Made by a program: the position numbers and the translations under genes. From the IMG/VR virus record IMGVR_UViG_3300024561_000489, positions 1 to 41,750 of that record: 41,750 bases of DNA. The stretch is one strand, 5' to 3'. Under the pieces are notes generated by a model, which had not been told where the DNA came from, ran no database searches, and worked only from the letters and a program-made list of their open reading frames with translations. This DNA is from a virus. Below, one piece after another: positions 12,172 through 21,881 of the stretch (its first letter is position 1; each line of letters starts with the position of its first letter).

Positions 12172-13019
12172 AAATTACTATTCTTGGTTCCAGTGGGCAA
12201 ATTGGTGCCTACCTTTCGGAGTATCTTCGAGAAAAAGGTCATACTGTTATTGACTTTGATAAGGTGGAAACACCCAATCATGATATGACTGTGATACCGA
12301 ATCAATATCTTGAGAATGCAATTGAGACTGCAGACTTTGTATTCTTTCTTGCATTTGATGTTGGTGGGTCTCGTTACCTGAAGAAGTATCAACATACTTT
12401 CCAGTTCATTGATAATAACGCTCGCTTGATGGCAAATGCATTTGGACTTCTTAAAAAGTATAATAAGAGATTTGTATTTGCATCATCTCAAATGAGCAAC
12501 ATGAGTTACTCTCCATATGGGGTACTCAAAAATGTTGGAGAACTTTATACCAAATCTCTTAATGGACTTATTGTTAAGTTCTGGAATGTATATGGTATCG
12601 AAAAGGACCATGACAAAGCACATGTTATCACAGACTTCATCCGTAAAGGATTTGAGACTGGTGCAATTGATATGCTTACTGATGGTCAGGAAGAACGGGA
12701 GTTTCTATATGCTGAAGACTGCTGCGAAGCACTTGAGGCAATTATGGAAAACTATAATGAATTTACCTCAGAAGATAATCTTCATATTACAAGCTTTAAG
12801 TCAACAAAAATCATTGACATTGCAAGTATTATTTGTGGACAATTTAATTTGATCGGAAAGTATGATGTAAAAGTTCAACCATCTGATCAAAAAGATAGTG
12901 TACAGATGGATAAAAGAAATAGACCAGATACCTATTTGATGAAATGGTGGACCCCTAAAACCACAATTGATCAAGGTATTGCTAAAGTATTTGAAGCAAT
13001 GAAAGGAGATTATCTATGA
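12168..13019 (+). CDS. NAD(P)-dependent epimerase/reductase (extended SDR)
   Basis: The 283-aa protein has the Rossmann fingerprint GSSGQIG (residues 7-13), catalytic Y117-x3-K121 (YGVLK) and the late motif EREFLYAEDCCEAL typical of nucleotide-sugar epimerases. It overlaps the methyltransferase by ATGA and the next epimerase by four bases. It is shorter than typical family members (about 310-330 aa). The sugar substrate cannot be read from the sequence. Confidence 0.85.
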   Translation: MKITILGSSGQIGAYLSEYLREKGHTVIDFDKVETPNHDMTVIPNQYLENAIETADFVFFLAFDVGGSRYLKKYQHTFQFIDNNARLMANAFGLLKKYNKRFVFASSQMSNMSYSPYGVLKNVGELYTKSLNGLIVKFWNVYGIEKDHDKAHVITDFIRKGFETGAIDMLTDGQEEREFLYAEDCCEALEAIMENYNEFTSEDNLHITSFKSTKIIDIASIICGQFNLIGKYDVKVQPSDQKDSVQMDKRNRPDTYLMKWWTPKTTIDQGIAKVFEAMKGDYL

Positions 13020-14008
13020 AGATATTTGTTACTGGATGCGCGGGACTCCTTGGGTCCAATTATACTCGACATCTTTTAGCGAACGGTCATAAGGTAATAG
13101 GTATTGATGATCTTTCTGGTGGATATAAAGCGTTTCTTCCAAAGGCAGAAAATTTTACATTTGCAAAATTTGATCTTGAAAGGAGAAAAAAAGTAGTTGA
13201 ATTGTTCGAAGAACATAAACCAGATGTCCTTTTGCATTTTGCTGCATATGCTGCTGAAGGACTATCACCTTTTATTCGAAACTATAACTATAGAAACAAT
13301 CTTATTTGTTCTGCCAATTTAATTAATGAATGTATCAAGCACGATACTAAAATGATTTTCACCTCTAGTATGGCAGTCTATGGTGAGCAAGAACCACCAT
13401 TCACTGAAGATAAGCGTCCTCAACCAATTGACCCATATGGTATTGCTAAGTATGCTGTCGAGTGTGATTTAAAATTAGCTCACGAACAGTTTGGACTTCG
13501 ATACAATATTGTTCGTCCTCATAATGTTCTTGGAATTTACCAAAACATTTGGGACCGTTATCGAAATGTGATTGGTATTTTCATTCGCAAAACTTTGAAT
13601 GGTCAACCAATTCTTGTTTATGGTGATGGGGAACAGACTCGTGCTTTCTCCGATATCAAATATTATATGGAACCATTTGATAAACTTCTTACAGAATATG
13701 ATGGAGAAATTTTTAATATTGGTGCCGATAAACATTTTACTTTGAATGAGGTTGCTGAAACCGTACAGAAGATTGGTAAGAAATATGGATATGAAGTTCC
13801 TATTGAACATGGTGAACCAAGACATGAAGTTAAGCACGCATATTGTGATCATACAAAAGCAAAAAGTATGTTAGAATTCAGGGATGAAACAAAACTTGAA
13901 GAACTAATTGAAAGTATGTTTATCTGGGCTATGAAGCAACCGAATAGAAAAGTGAAGAGTATGGAATATGAAGTTACTAAAGACATTTACGATTATTGGA
14001 GAAATTAA
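13016..14008 (+). CDS. UDP-glucose 4-epimerase-like NAD-dependent epimerase
   Basis: This 330-aa extended SDR has GCAGLLG (residues 7-13), an acidic NAD-ribose-binding end of beta-2 (IGIDDLSGG), FTSSMAVYGE, catalytic Y141-x3-K145 (YGIAK), VRPHNVLGIYQN and QTRAFSDIKY. The pattern resembles GalE and related UDP-sugar 4-epimerases. It begins inside the end of the preceding gene and abuts the next without a gap. It probably provides a nucleotide sugar for the eleven downstream transferases. Confidence 0.88.
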   Translation: MKIFVTGCAGLLGSNYTRHLLANGHKVIGIDDLSGGYKAFLPKAENFTFAKFDLERRKKVVELFEEHKPDVLLHFAAYAAEGLSPFIRNYNYRNNLICSANLINECIKHDTKMIFTSSMAVYGEQEPPFTEDKRPQPIDPYGIAKYAVECDLKLAHEQFGLRYNIVRPHNVLGIYQNIWDRYRNVIGIFIRKTLNGQPILVYGDGEQTRAFSDIKYYMEPFDKLLTEYDGEIFNIGADKHFTLNEVAETVQKIGKKYGYEVPIEHGEPRHEVKHAYCDHTKAKSMLEFRDETKLEELIESMFIWAMKQPNRKVKSMEYEVTKDIYDYWRN

Positions 14009-14680
14009 ATGACAACTAGAACTATCGAAATTACAAAACAAGATTTTGAATCTAAATCGGAACTGCTGGAATATGATTATGAATTTCTTTCCAAATTGGA
14101 AGGAATGTTTGATCATAGTGAAGGTGGATTATTTAATTGGAGAACAGCTGAAAATATGGTTCACCAATTAAAATTTCATAAAAAATATTTGCAAAAGATT
14201 CAACCAAAGTATATCTTGGAAATTGGAACTTTTAAGGGATTTTATTCTTACGTTGTTAAAAAAGAAATACCTGAAGTAAAAGTTTATACTTTTGGTATTA
14301 ATGAGGAAAGTCAACTTTGTGTTGATGCAATTAATGAACTTTATGGTGAAAATTTTATTACTTTTTTTCCCGGAGATTCTTTAGAAACTTTAACTTCTTT
14401 TGACAACCCAGATGACATTCCATTTGATATGGCATGGGTAGATGGTGGACATAGTTACGAATGTGCTATTTCCGATTTGGTAAATTGTGGAAAATTGGGA
14501 ATAGAAAATATCTTAATCGATGATTGTGATATGGGACAAGTAACCGCTGCCTTAAGAGATTTTTGTAATATGGTTTTTTCCGATAATGAAAATGATTATT
14601 CTTATTCTATTAAAGATTATAGTCCAAATGAAAGAATGATAACCTATTTGTCCAGAGAAAAAATTTATGAAAATATTTGA
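14009..14680 (+). CDS. SAM-dependent methyltransferase (Methyltransf_24-like)
   Basis: The 223-aa protein carries YILEIGTFKGFYSY (motif I), an acidic second strand, and PFDMAWVDGGHSYECAISDL, the WVDGGHSY block characteristic of Methyltransf_24-type enzymes. IENILIDDCD, a likely metal or substrate site, follows. It starts immediately after the epimerase stop and overlaps the GT17-like gene. The likely role is methylation of a sugar or of the glycan end. Confidence 0.8.
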   Translation: MTTRTIEITKQDFESKSELLEYDYEFLSKLEGMFDHSEGGLFNWRTAENMVHQLKFHKKYLQKIQPKYILEIGTFKGFYSYVVKKEIPEVKVYTFGINEESQLCVDAINELYGENFITFFPGDSLETLTSFDNPDDIPFDMAWVDGGHSYECAISDLVNCGKLGIENILIDDCDMGQVTAALRDFCNMVFSDNENDYSYSIKDYSPNERMITYLSREKIYENI

Positions 14681-15521
14681 TTCCTTTAGATTTTTTAATG
14701 AGTTAGAGATACTTGAAATACGTTTCAATCTCCTTTATGACTATGTGGATTATTTTGTTATAACAGAATGTCCATATACTACTATGGGTGATGAAAAACC
14801 TCTTTATTATTTGGAGAACAAAGAACGTTTTTCCAAATTTAACGATAAGGTTATTCATGATGTAATGGATGAAATCCCTGTGGATTTTACTGCATTTTTA
14901 GAAAAACAAAAATTTCATACTGCATATGAAGACATTGATCCAAATTGTGGACAAAGATATATTGATATTCCTCTCCCCTATCAAAGGGATATGTATGCAA
15001 GAAATTATACTGCAGTCTCGATTGAAAAAGCAGGAGTGACTGATGATGATATTGTTATAACAAGTGATGCTGATGAAATTGTAAATCCATTAATTTTAGA
15101 AAATCTAAATTGGTTTAATCCTAATAATTTATATGTTGCAATGCAGAGAGCATTTTATTATAATCTTAATACTCATTATCATGATAATTGGAGAGGTTCA
15201 AGAATTTGTACTTGGAAAAAAATAAAAAATCTTTCTATAGACAAACTGAGAGATAGTATGTGGAATGAATCTTATCGAATTCAAGATGGTGGATGGCATT
15301 GGAGTTATTTTGGTGGTGTGGAAAGATATAAACAAAAAATGGTCGCAGGTGCCGATGCTCAACCTTCAATAATAGTGAATGCCGAAGATATAGTCAGTGA
15401 AAAGAAAGACCCTTTGGGTAGAGGTGTAAATTATTTTCCTGTTCCTATAGATGAATCATTTCCACAGTACATTGTAGATAATCAAGAAAAATATTCAGAA
15501 TTTATTACGCCATGGAATTGA
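14667..15521 (+). CDS. Glycosyltransferase family 17-like protein
   Basis: The 284-aa protein begins MKIFDSFRFFNELEILEIRF, followed by YFVITECPYTTMG and RDMYARNYTAVS. ITSDADEIVNP (DxD at about residue 130) and GWHWSYFGGVERYKQK complete the pattern. This combination is typical of GT17 (beta-1,4-N-acetylglucosaminyltransferase-like) proteins found widely in phages and bacteria. It overlaps its neighbours on both sides. The donor sugar in this system is unknown. Confidence 0.85.
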   Translation: MKIFDSFRFFNELEILEIRFNLLYDYVDYFVITECPYTTMGDEKPLYYLENKERFSKFNDKVIHDVMDEIPVDFTAFLEKQKFHTAYEDIDPNCGQRYIDIPLPYQRDMYARNYTAVSIEKAGVTDDDIVITSDADEIVNPLILENLNWFNPNNLYVAMQRAFYYNLNTHYHDNWRGSRICTWKKIKNLSIDKLRDSMWNESYRIQDGGWHWSYFGGVERYKQKMVAGADAQPSIIVNAEDIVSEKKDPLGRGVNYFPVPIDESFPQYIVDNQEKYSEFITPWN

Positions 15522-16444
15522 TTGAAGGTGTAGCACTTTCAAAACTATGTGATTATTCTTTCGGAGACCAGTCTGGTCAATGGGGGAATATTTTTACATC
15601 ATTTATGAAAGATGCTAATTTATTGAATCTTGAATTCGTTAATAGATTATTTGAGATTAAAAAAAGCAGAGATTATATGACTCTGTTTATTGATAATATT
15701 CGTTTATATAAAAGACATATTGTTGAGGTTAGTGATTCTGATAGACCATATGTCAATTCATTAATGGAAAGGAGTGATTTATTAAATCTTTGCTCAAATT
15801 TTCCTGAAATGAATTTTATTATTTTCACAAATCTTGAGGATACTCCCATTGATGATTATATCTTTGACTTGATACCCAATAATGTTTTGTGCATTTCTGC
15901 AGTAAATGCTATTGCTAATGGTGGAAAAGTTATCCCAGCTCCTTATGGACTGCAGAGAGCAATGAATCCTAATGATATGAGAGTATCTGAAATTAAAGGC
16001 GCTTCAAAAAATCTTCCAAATAATCCTCCCGGACTTTTATATGTGAGTCACAACGAATCTTCCAATGAAGAAAGGAAGGGAATAAAAGAAATGTTCAGGA
16101 ATAAATCTTGGGCAGTGGTACATGAAAATAGAGTTTCTTTTTCTGTGTTTCTTTATAATCTTAGTCAATCAAAATTTATGATATGCCCAAGAGGAAATGC
16201 TATTGATTGTCATCGTAATTGGGAAGTTCTTTATATGAGAAGAGTTCCAATTATGAAGAGGCATCTTTATTTGGAAACTTTATTTGCAGATTACCCTGTT
16301 CTTTTTGTGGATAAATACTCCGAAGTAAATGAAAATCTATTAATAGAAAACGATCATTTATTCCAAAAAGCTCAAAAAATGGATTTGTCTGGATTGACAC
16401 TTCCAAAATTTTTTGATAATATCGTAAATAAGTACACGAATTAA
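15512..16444 (+). CDS. Putative exostosin-like glycosyltransferase
   Basis: The 310-aa protein has a C-terminal half with SKFMICPRGNAIDCHRNWEVLYMRRVPI followed by LFADYPVLFVDKYSEV. This resembles the donor-binding lobe of exostosin/GT-B enzymes, where a PRG-x-D-x-R-x-WE pattern is conserved. The N-terminal half is not clearly assignable. It overlaps the GT17-like gene by 10 bases and abuts the next methyltransferase. The family call is moderately confident. Confidence 0.65.
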   Translation: MELIEGVALSKLCDYSFGDQSGQWGNIFTSFMKDANLLNLEFVNRLFEIKKSRDYMTLFIDNIRLYKRHIVEVSDSDRPYVNSLMERSDLLNLCSNFPEMNFIIFTNLEDTPIDDYIFDLIPNNVLCISAVNAIANGGKVIPAPYGLQRAMNPNDMRVSEIKGASKNLPNNPPGLLYVSHNESSNEERKGIKEMFRNKSWAVVHENRVSFSVFLYNLSQSKFMICPRGNAIDCHRNWEVLYMRRVPIMKRHLYLETLFADYPVLFVDKYSEVNENLLIENDHLFQKAQKMDLSGLTLPKFFDNIVNKYTN

Positions 16445-17041
16445 ATGAAGTATCTAACTGATTTTTGTAATAAAGCTTTAAACGGAAACCTAGATTCTGA
16501 TAGGCATATTATTACAATTTTTTCAATCGCTTTGGCATCTAAAGGTTCTACATATGTTGAACTTGGTGTTAGGGAAGGACATACCACAGAACCTTTATAT
16601 GAAGCAGCAAAGTTAAATAACGGACATCTGTGGTCTGTTGATCTTAATCCACCGTCAGAATTTAAACCAAATAATGGCAACTATACATTTCATCAAGGAG
16701 ATAGTATCAAGTTCCTTGAAGATTGGCCTAAGGATAAAAAAATAGATGTTGTTTATGTCGATGACTGGCATTCATATCCTCATGTTAAAAAGCAGTTAGA
16801 ACTTCTTGATGAATTAGTTGGTCCAACAAGTGTTATTCTTTTGCACGATTTGATGTATGGAAGCACTGACCCATTCTACCATTCTGATCTTACACTTAAA
16901 GATGGTCAATGGGCTGGTGGTGGTCCATATAGAGCAGTAGCAGAACTTGACCCACAATTCTGGGAATGGTCAACACTTCCTTGGAATAATGGTCTTACTA
17001 TTTTGAGAAAAAAATACAGTAACAAATATCATCGGAGATAA
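16445..17041 (+). CDS. SAM-dependent methyltransferase (Methyltransf_24-like)
   Basis: The 198-aa protein has STYVELGVREGHTT (motif I), HLWSVDLNPPSEF (motif II) and IDVVYVDDWHSYPHVKKQLELL. The last is the V-D-x-x-H-S-Y block shared with the gene at 14009, although overall similarity is modest. SVILLHDLMYG follows. It starts directly after the previous stop, in the middle of a transferase-rich stretch. The likely role is glycan methylation. Confidence 0.78.
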   Translation: MKYLTDFCNKALNGNLDSDRHIITIFSIALASKGSTYVELGVREGHTTEPLYEAAKLNNGHLWSVDLNPPSEFKPNNGNYTFHQGDSIKFLEDWPKDKKIDVVYVDDWHSYPHVKKQLELLDELVGPTSVILLHDLMYGSTDPFYHSDLTLKDGQWAGGGPYRAVAELDPQFWEWSTLPWNNGLTILRKKYSNKYHRR

Positions 17042-17043
17042 TT

Positions 17044-17988
17044 ATGTTAGCAGTAAGTATTCATGAACACGCGGGTTTGGGAAACCAAATCTGGAGAGCG
17101 GTTTGTTGTCGTGTCTTTGCTGATCGTTTGGGTTATGATTATGCGATTAGTTCACCCGGTTGGAGAGGTCCATTTTTAAATTTTGATTTTGGAAAAGATA
17201 TCTCTCTTAATGTAGAACAAGCATCTGATTTTTATGACTGTAGAGAACTTCCCGATGGTATCTTACATTATTATGAAGAAGAAAGCATCCATCATAAAAC
17301 TGCTCCTGGAGAAATTGGAGCAGCAGATAAAAATTTCTTTACAGTAAAGGATAATACTTATATTAATGGTAACTTCCAGAGGATGTCTTATATTGAAGAT
17401 TATCGAGATAAAATATGTGACTGGTTATCTTATGACGACAAATATAAAGTCCGGGACTATTCTTCGGAAAATATCTGTGTAATTCAAATTAGGGGTGGTG
17501 ACTACAAAACTGGGCATTCGGTACTACCTGCTGAGTATTATCGATTTGCTATGAAGCATATGAAAGAAAATAATCCAGATATTGAGTTTGTAATCATTAC
17601 TGATGACCCAGAGTTTGCTGGTCAATTAGTTCCTGGTGTTAAGATTGTTGGATCTGCAATTTCTGAAGAAAAGGATCCTTACCAAAAGAATATCAGTTGG
17701 TATATTTATCCTGGTGGTCCAGTATCTATTGATTATAGTATTTTGAATACTGCTAAGTATGCTATTATTTCAGCATCTACTTTTGCATTTTGGCCAGTTT
17801 GGACTAATAATGAACTTATTAATGTAATTGCACCTAAGTATTGGTTTGATTGGTCTCGCTCTAATGGTTGGTGGAGACCTGAAGATGGAATCGTAAATGA
17901 TGAAAGATGGTTATGGTTGGATACTGATGGAGATTTATATCCGGGTAGTGTGTGTAAGGAAGAGCGGGATAATTATTACGTGAAATAA
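17044..17988 (+). CDS. GT11-like fucosyltransferase family protein
   Basis: The 314-aa protein shows GT11 architecture: N-terminal GLGNQIWRAVCCRVFADRLG, central VIQIRGGDYKTGHSVLPAEYYRFA (the HxRRGDY region) and C-terminal YAIISASTFAFWPVW before APKYWF. GT11 enzymes are alpha-1,2-fucosyl- or L-galactosyltransferases. This is the most divergent of three GT11-type genes in the operon, with IRGGD in place of HVRR and FAFW in place of SWWG. An internal YINGNFQRMSYIEDYRD also fits the family. Confidence 0.8.
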   Translation: MLAVSIHEHAGLGNQIWRAVCCRVFADRLGYDYAISSPGWRGPFLNFDFGKDISLNVEQASDFYDCRELPDGILHYYEEESIHHKTAPGEIGAADKNFFTVKDNTYINGNFQRMSYIEDYRDKICDWLSYDDKYKVRDYSSENICVIQIRGGDYKTGHSVLPAEYYRFAMKHMKENNPDIEFVIITDDPEFAGQLVPGVKIVGSAISEEKDPYQKNISWYIYPGGPVSIDYSILNTAKYAIISASTFAFWPVWTNNELINVIAPKYWFDWSRSNGWWRPEDGIVNDERWLWLDTDGDLYPGSVCKEERDNYYVK

Positions 17989-17991
17989 TCT

Positions 17992-19065
17992 ATGAAAATC
18001 ATTAAAGAAAAAGTATTAAGCGAGAAAGAGAAGCACTATTCATATCCAATCAAGGTTGATAGTGATGAAGATGTAGTTTCTCTTAGTGATGCTAAGAGTA
18101 CGGGAATGATTTTCTTGGGCGAGAGGGAAATAAACTATCCCAAGTTGTGGGATGGTGAAGAGTTTAAACTACCATTTAATGAATTTTTATTGAAAGAATA
18201 TGATAATTCCTACTTTAGAATGATAGGTATTGAAAACTTTACTTATTATTGTGAGGGAAGTAGGGTAGAAGCTTTAAATATAGAACCATCATATGTTGAC
18301 TTAGAGTTTGACCGAGTATTCTCTGCTCTAAATTATGGTGGTTATATATGGCAACACTTTGTTCAAGATGCTCTACCCATTATCGCATTTGCAAGAGAAT
18401 TTCTTGAACAGAATCCTGATGTAACAATTTTATTATATGAAGGTGTTAATAAGAAATCTATATCTGACTTTTTTCTCAATAAATTAAATTTAAAAAACCC
18501 AGTATATTATGTTCCAAATTATACTCCATTTAGGTATGCTGAAATTTTAGCAAGAGCAAACAAGTTATATCTACTTGATTGTAATAATCATATGCCTTGT
18601 TATTGGTGGAATAACTTTTTCTATCAAGAGGCTAATGAGTTTATATTGAGAGATGAGAAATTTGAAAATAAAAATTTAATTTATCTGAACAGAAACAAAA
18701 CAGCAACCTCAAGAATTTTTATTAATGAAGAAGAAACTGTTGATTACTTGAAACAATATGCAGAGAAAAACGATTTGAATTTTATAGATTATATTGACAC
18801 AAATTATACGATTGAAGAAACATTTGATATTTTTAAAAATGCACATACTGTAGTTGGGTGCCATGGCGGAGCAAATTATAATATAATATTCTGCCCTAAA
18901 GGTACAAAATTTATAGAGTATGTGTTTACAGATTGCATGTATACATTGTATAATATTGCTAGCTCTATAGAATTGGATTACTTTATAGTTCCTAATCGCG
19001 GAACTAATATGTCCGAAGGTGCTTTAGTAAAAATAAATAAACTGCAAAGATTATTGGAGAAATAG
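17992..19065 (+). CDS. GT61-like glycosyltransferase
   Basis: The 357-aa protein has FSALNYGGYIWQHFVQDALP in the N-terminal half, LIYLNRNKTATSR in the middle and GCHGGANYNIIFCPKGTKFIE near the C-terminus. The HG-[GA]-x-x-N-x-x-F-x-x-x-G-x-x-x-[IV]-E block is diagnostic of GT61 (DUF563). Known members transfer xylose, GlcNAc or arabinose. It is three bases downstream of the GT11-like gene and two bases before the next gene. Confidence 0.87.
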   Translation: MKIIKEKVLSEKEKHYSYPIKVDSDEDVVSLSDAKSTGMIFLGEREINYPKLWDGEEFKLPFNEFLLKEYDNSYFRMIGIENFTYYCEGSRVEALNIEPSYVDLEFDRVFSALNYGGYIWQHFVQDALPIIAFAREFLEQNPDVTILLYEGVNKKSISDFFLNKLNLKNPVYYVPNYTPFRYAEILARANKLYLLDCNNHMPCYWWNNFFYQEANEFILRDEKFENKNLIYLNRNKTATSRIFINEEETVDYLKQYAEKNDLNFIDYIDTNYTIEETFDIFKNAHTVVGCHGGANYNIIFCPKGTKFIEYVFTDCMYTLYNIASSIELDYFIVPNRGTNMSEGALVKINKLQRLLEK

Positions 19066-19066
19066 A

Positions 19067-19606
19067 ATGGATTTTTATTTGGATGGAATGCGTGAAGAGT
19101 ATTCCAGAGAGTTGACTAATAGTGTGAAGCAAAATACTAATGTTTATACTGTTGGATGGAGACCAGATTCTCATATGTGGCAGTATGATTTCTTTAAAGA
19201 GAGGAATTGTAATATAACTCTTATTGAAATTTTTGAACCTAATGCTAATGCATTTCCGAAGGAAGAATATAATGCTACTGTAGTATGTGATTCTGTTGAA
19301 AATTTCGCTCAGTATGTAAACAAAGAAGAGAAAGATAAAAATATTTTATATTGGTCTGATGGTCCAGAGCATCTGGAGATGGATGCTTCTAAAAAACTTT
19401 TGGAAGAAGCAAAAGAATATTTTTCTCTTATTATAATCCAAACTCCAAATGGTGTTTATGAGCAAGGTGAGATGTATGGTAATATTCATGAATCTCATCT
19501 GAGTTCTTGGTACGAATCTGATTATGAAGAACTTGGATTTAAGTTGGATAAAACCCATGGACCTGCTCATAATTTTGATGCTCTGATTGGTTTCTGGATT
19601 GGTTGA
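19067..19606 (+). CDS. Putative SAM methyltransferase-like protein
   Basis: The 179-aa protein contains NVYTVGWRPDSHMWQYDFF, ILYWSDGPEHLEMDASKKLLEEAKEYF and LIIIQTPNGVYEQGEMYGNIHESHLSSWY. The last two resemble the post-motif-II and motif-III regions of small class I methyltransferases, with HxSxW before YEELGF. Motif I is degenerate, so it may be catalytically altered. Weak internal motifs keep confidence moderate. Confidence 0.6.
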   Translation: MDFYLDGMREEYSRELTNSVKQNTNVYTVGWRPDSHMWQYDFFKERNCNITLIEIFEPNANAFPKEEYNATVVCDSVENFAQYVNKEEKDKNILYWSDGPEHLEMDASKKLLEEAKEYFSLIIIQTPNGVYEQGEMYGNIHESHLSSWYESDYEELGFKLDKTHGPAHNFDALIGFWIG

Positions 19607-19624
19607 GAATAATAAAAATAATAT

Positions 19625-20329
19625 ATGATTAATCTTCCTGATGTAACTCTGTTTACTATAGACACTACTGGAGAAATTGATAAAACCCTTCGTGCTTTAT
19701 ATACAAGTATGAGTGGTATTAATTATGGTGCTGTTAAATTAGTAACAACAAAAGAGCAAATAGAAAAACATAAAGATCAACTTGAAAATGATGGAATTAT
19801 CTTAGAAGAACCTACAATAGAAGTTAATAATTACAACGATTATAATTATTATGTAATTTATAAAATTTGTGAACATATAGAAACATCTCACTGTTTGTTA
19901 GTTCAACCAGATGGATTTGTTTTGTTCCCCGAAAAGTGGGATGATAGTTGGTTGGAATATGATTACATAGGCGCTCCTTGGGAATATGTTGAGGATTCTT
20001 ATATTGATCCTTTTGGAAATCATCATCGAGTTGGTAATGGTGGATTTTCTTTGAGAAGTAAAAAACTTCTAAATGTTCCAAATAAAGTTGAAGTTCCTTG
20101 GGAGGTAAACAATAGTGATTTCTATTGGATGCCCCCTGGAGTTGTTAACTATCATGAGGACGGAAACATATGTGTACACAACAGACACATATTTGTTGAG
20201 CAAGGATGTAAGTTTGCTCCGGTTGAAGTTGCTGTTAAATTTTCTCAGGAAGCAAGAGTTCCTGAGTGTGAAGGGATCACTCCCTTCGGATTTCATTATA
20301 GATTGCCTCCAGGAGTTGTATTAGAATGA
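19625..20329 (+). CDS. DUF5672-like putative glycosyltransferase
   Basis: The 234-aa protein carries HCLLVQPDGFVLFPEKWDD, YDYIGAPWE and VGNGGFSLRSKKLL, the hallmark order of DUF5672, a family tied to glycan loci and thought to adopt a GT-A-like fold. The QPDG segment would take the place of the DxD metal site. It overlaps the next gene (GT11) by ATGA. Function within the family is inferred from context. Confidence 0.8.
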   Translation: MINLPDVTLFTIDTTGEIDKTLRALYTSMSGINYGAVKLVTTKEQIEKHKDQLENDGIILEEPTIEVNNYNDYNYYVIYKICEHIETSHCLLVQPDGFVLFPEKWDDSWLEYDYIGAPWEYVEDSYIDPFGNHHRVGNGGFSLRSKKLLNVPNKVEVPWEVNNSDFYWMPPGVVNYHEDGNICVHNRHIFVEQGCKFAPVEVAVKFSQEARVPECEGITPFGFHYRLPPGVVLE

Positions 20330-21126
20330 TAGGACATAATCACTTAGGTAAAAATGGGAGATTTGGGAATCAAATGTTCCAATATGCATCAACGAGGGGT
20401 ATCGCTGCTGCTCGTGGATATGATTTTATTATTCCTGATGGACCAAGAACCGATGAAGAGTTTTATGATGAAGAAAACCAACATAAACTTTTCATGGCAT
20501 TTAAAATGTCGGGACTTAAAAATGTTGGATTATTGAAAGCACCATACAAACAAGAAAGTTCTTTCGGATATGATAAAGAACTTGTGAAAAGATGTCCTGA
20601 TGATATTAATCTCTATGGATATTTTCAATCCGAAAGATATTTCTGGCACATTGAAAATGAAATTCGCCAAGACTTTACTTGGAGAGATGATGTTTGGAAT
20701 ACCTGCAAAGAAATATTCGATCAAGTAGTTCCCGAAGGTAAAGCAATTTCTTTGCATGTAAGAAGAACCGATCAAGTGGAGAAAAAAGATTATCATTATC
20801 TTCAGACAGATGAATATTTTGCTGAAGCACTTTCTAAACTTCCGCAAGATATTCCTGTAATTGTATTTTCCGATGAACCAAAGTGGTGTCAGAATAGTAA
20901 TTTGTTTGAGGATGATAGATTTTTAATTTCGGAATCAAGTGATAATATTCATGATATGTGCCTCATGTCCATGTGCCAATATCATATCATTGCTGCAAGT
21001 ACTTTTAGTTGGTGGGGTGCTTGGCTTGCTAAAAGTGAAAAAGTTATTTGTCCCAAGAATTGGTTTGGACCAAGTTCGGATGTTGATGATAAAGATTTAG
21101 TTCCTGATGGTTGGGAGAGAATCTGA
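20326..21126 (+). CDS. GT11 alpha-1,2-fucosyltransferase-like protein
   Basis: The 266-aa protein has the three GT11 landmarks: GRFGNQMFQYASTRGIAAARG near the start, ISLHVRRTDQVEKKDYHYL in the middle and IIAASTFSWWGAWLAKSEKVICPKNWFG at the end. These bind the GDP-sugar donor. FQSERYFWHIENEIRQDF is also conserved. The donor may be GDP-L-fucose from the host or GDP-L-galactose from the first operon gene. It is closely related to the GT11 gene at 22673. Confidence 0.92.
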   Translation: MIGHNHLGKNGRFGNQMFQYASTRGIAAARGYDFIIPDGPRTDEEFYDEENQHKLFMAFKMSGLKNVGLLKAPYKQESSFGYDKELVKRCPDDINLYGYFQSERYFWHIENEIRQDFTWRDDVWNTCKEIFDQVVPEGKAISLHVRRTDQVEKKDYHYLQTDEYFAEALSKLPQDIPVIVFSDEPKWCQNSNLFEDDRFLISESSDNIHDMCLMSMCQYHIIAASTFSWWGAWLAKSEKVICPKNWFGPSSDVDDKDLVPDGWERI

Positions 21127-21881
21127 TGAGATTTTCTATTGCTATTCCTGCCCATGACCGTGGAGAAAATGGTTCAATATGGATGAGAGAACTGCTTGAT
21201 TCCATTAAGAGGCAAACTCTTCTTGATTTGGAAATTGTTGTTTCTGACCAGAGTAAAAATGATAATATCTTGAATGTCTGTCAAGAATACTCTGATGACT
21301 TTGAGTTTAAGTATGTGAGGTATGAAGGAAAAGTTCCCTGCGAAAATATTAATATTGCTTTAGATGAGTGTGAGGGAGAGATAATTAAGATTATGTTCTC
21401 TGATGATATTTTTGTGAACGATTCTGCTCTTGAAATAATAGACCAAGAATATAAACAAACTAATTGTAAGTGGGCATTTAGTGGATTCTGTGGAACTAAA
21501 GATGGCAAACAATTTTATGATTACAAAACTCCAAAGTGGTCTGACTATATGTTGGAGGGAAGAAATCTTTTAAGTAGTCCAACAGTTGTCTCTTTTTTGA
21601 ATACTTCTAAACAACACTTTGATGAAAATTTGAAACTATTTTTAGACACAGAATTTTATCATCGCATGAGGTGGGAAAATGGTATGCCTCATATTATTGA
21701 AGATACATTAGTTGCAAATAGAGATCATGATGATAGAATTAGTAGTCAACAAACCTCTCAATATGATGCTGCAATTGAACATCCGGAAGGTGGGTGGTTA
21801 ATCAATACCAAAGAATATCATTATATACAGGATAAGCATAGAGATTTTTGCATGAACAGGAAGTATCCAGATGAAAATTGA
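21126..21881 (+). CDS. GT2-family glycosyltransferase
   Basis: The 251-aa protein begins FSIAIPAHDRGENGSIWM and continues LLDSIKRQTLLDLEIVVSDQS, the GT-A N-terminus of family GT2. IKIMFSDDIFVND supplies the DxD-like motif, and LKLFLDTEFYHRMRWENG follows. The frame is open 15 bases upstream, but the ATG at 21126 overlaps the previous stop and is chosen. It is coupled to the next transferase by an 11-base overlap. Confidence 0.87.
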   Translation: MRFSIAIPAHDRGENGSIWMRELLDSIKRQTLLDLEIVVSDQSKNDNILNVCQEYSDDFEFKYVRYEGKVPCENINIALDECEGEIIKIMFSDDIFVNDSALEIIDQEYKQTNCKWAFSGFCGTKDGKQFYDYKTPKWSDYMLEGRNLLSSPTVVSFLNTSKQHFDENLKLFLDTEFYHRMRWENGMPHIIEDTLVANRDHDDRISSQQTSQYDAAIEHPEGGWLINTKEYHYIQDKHRDFCMNRKYPDEN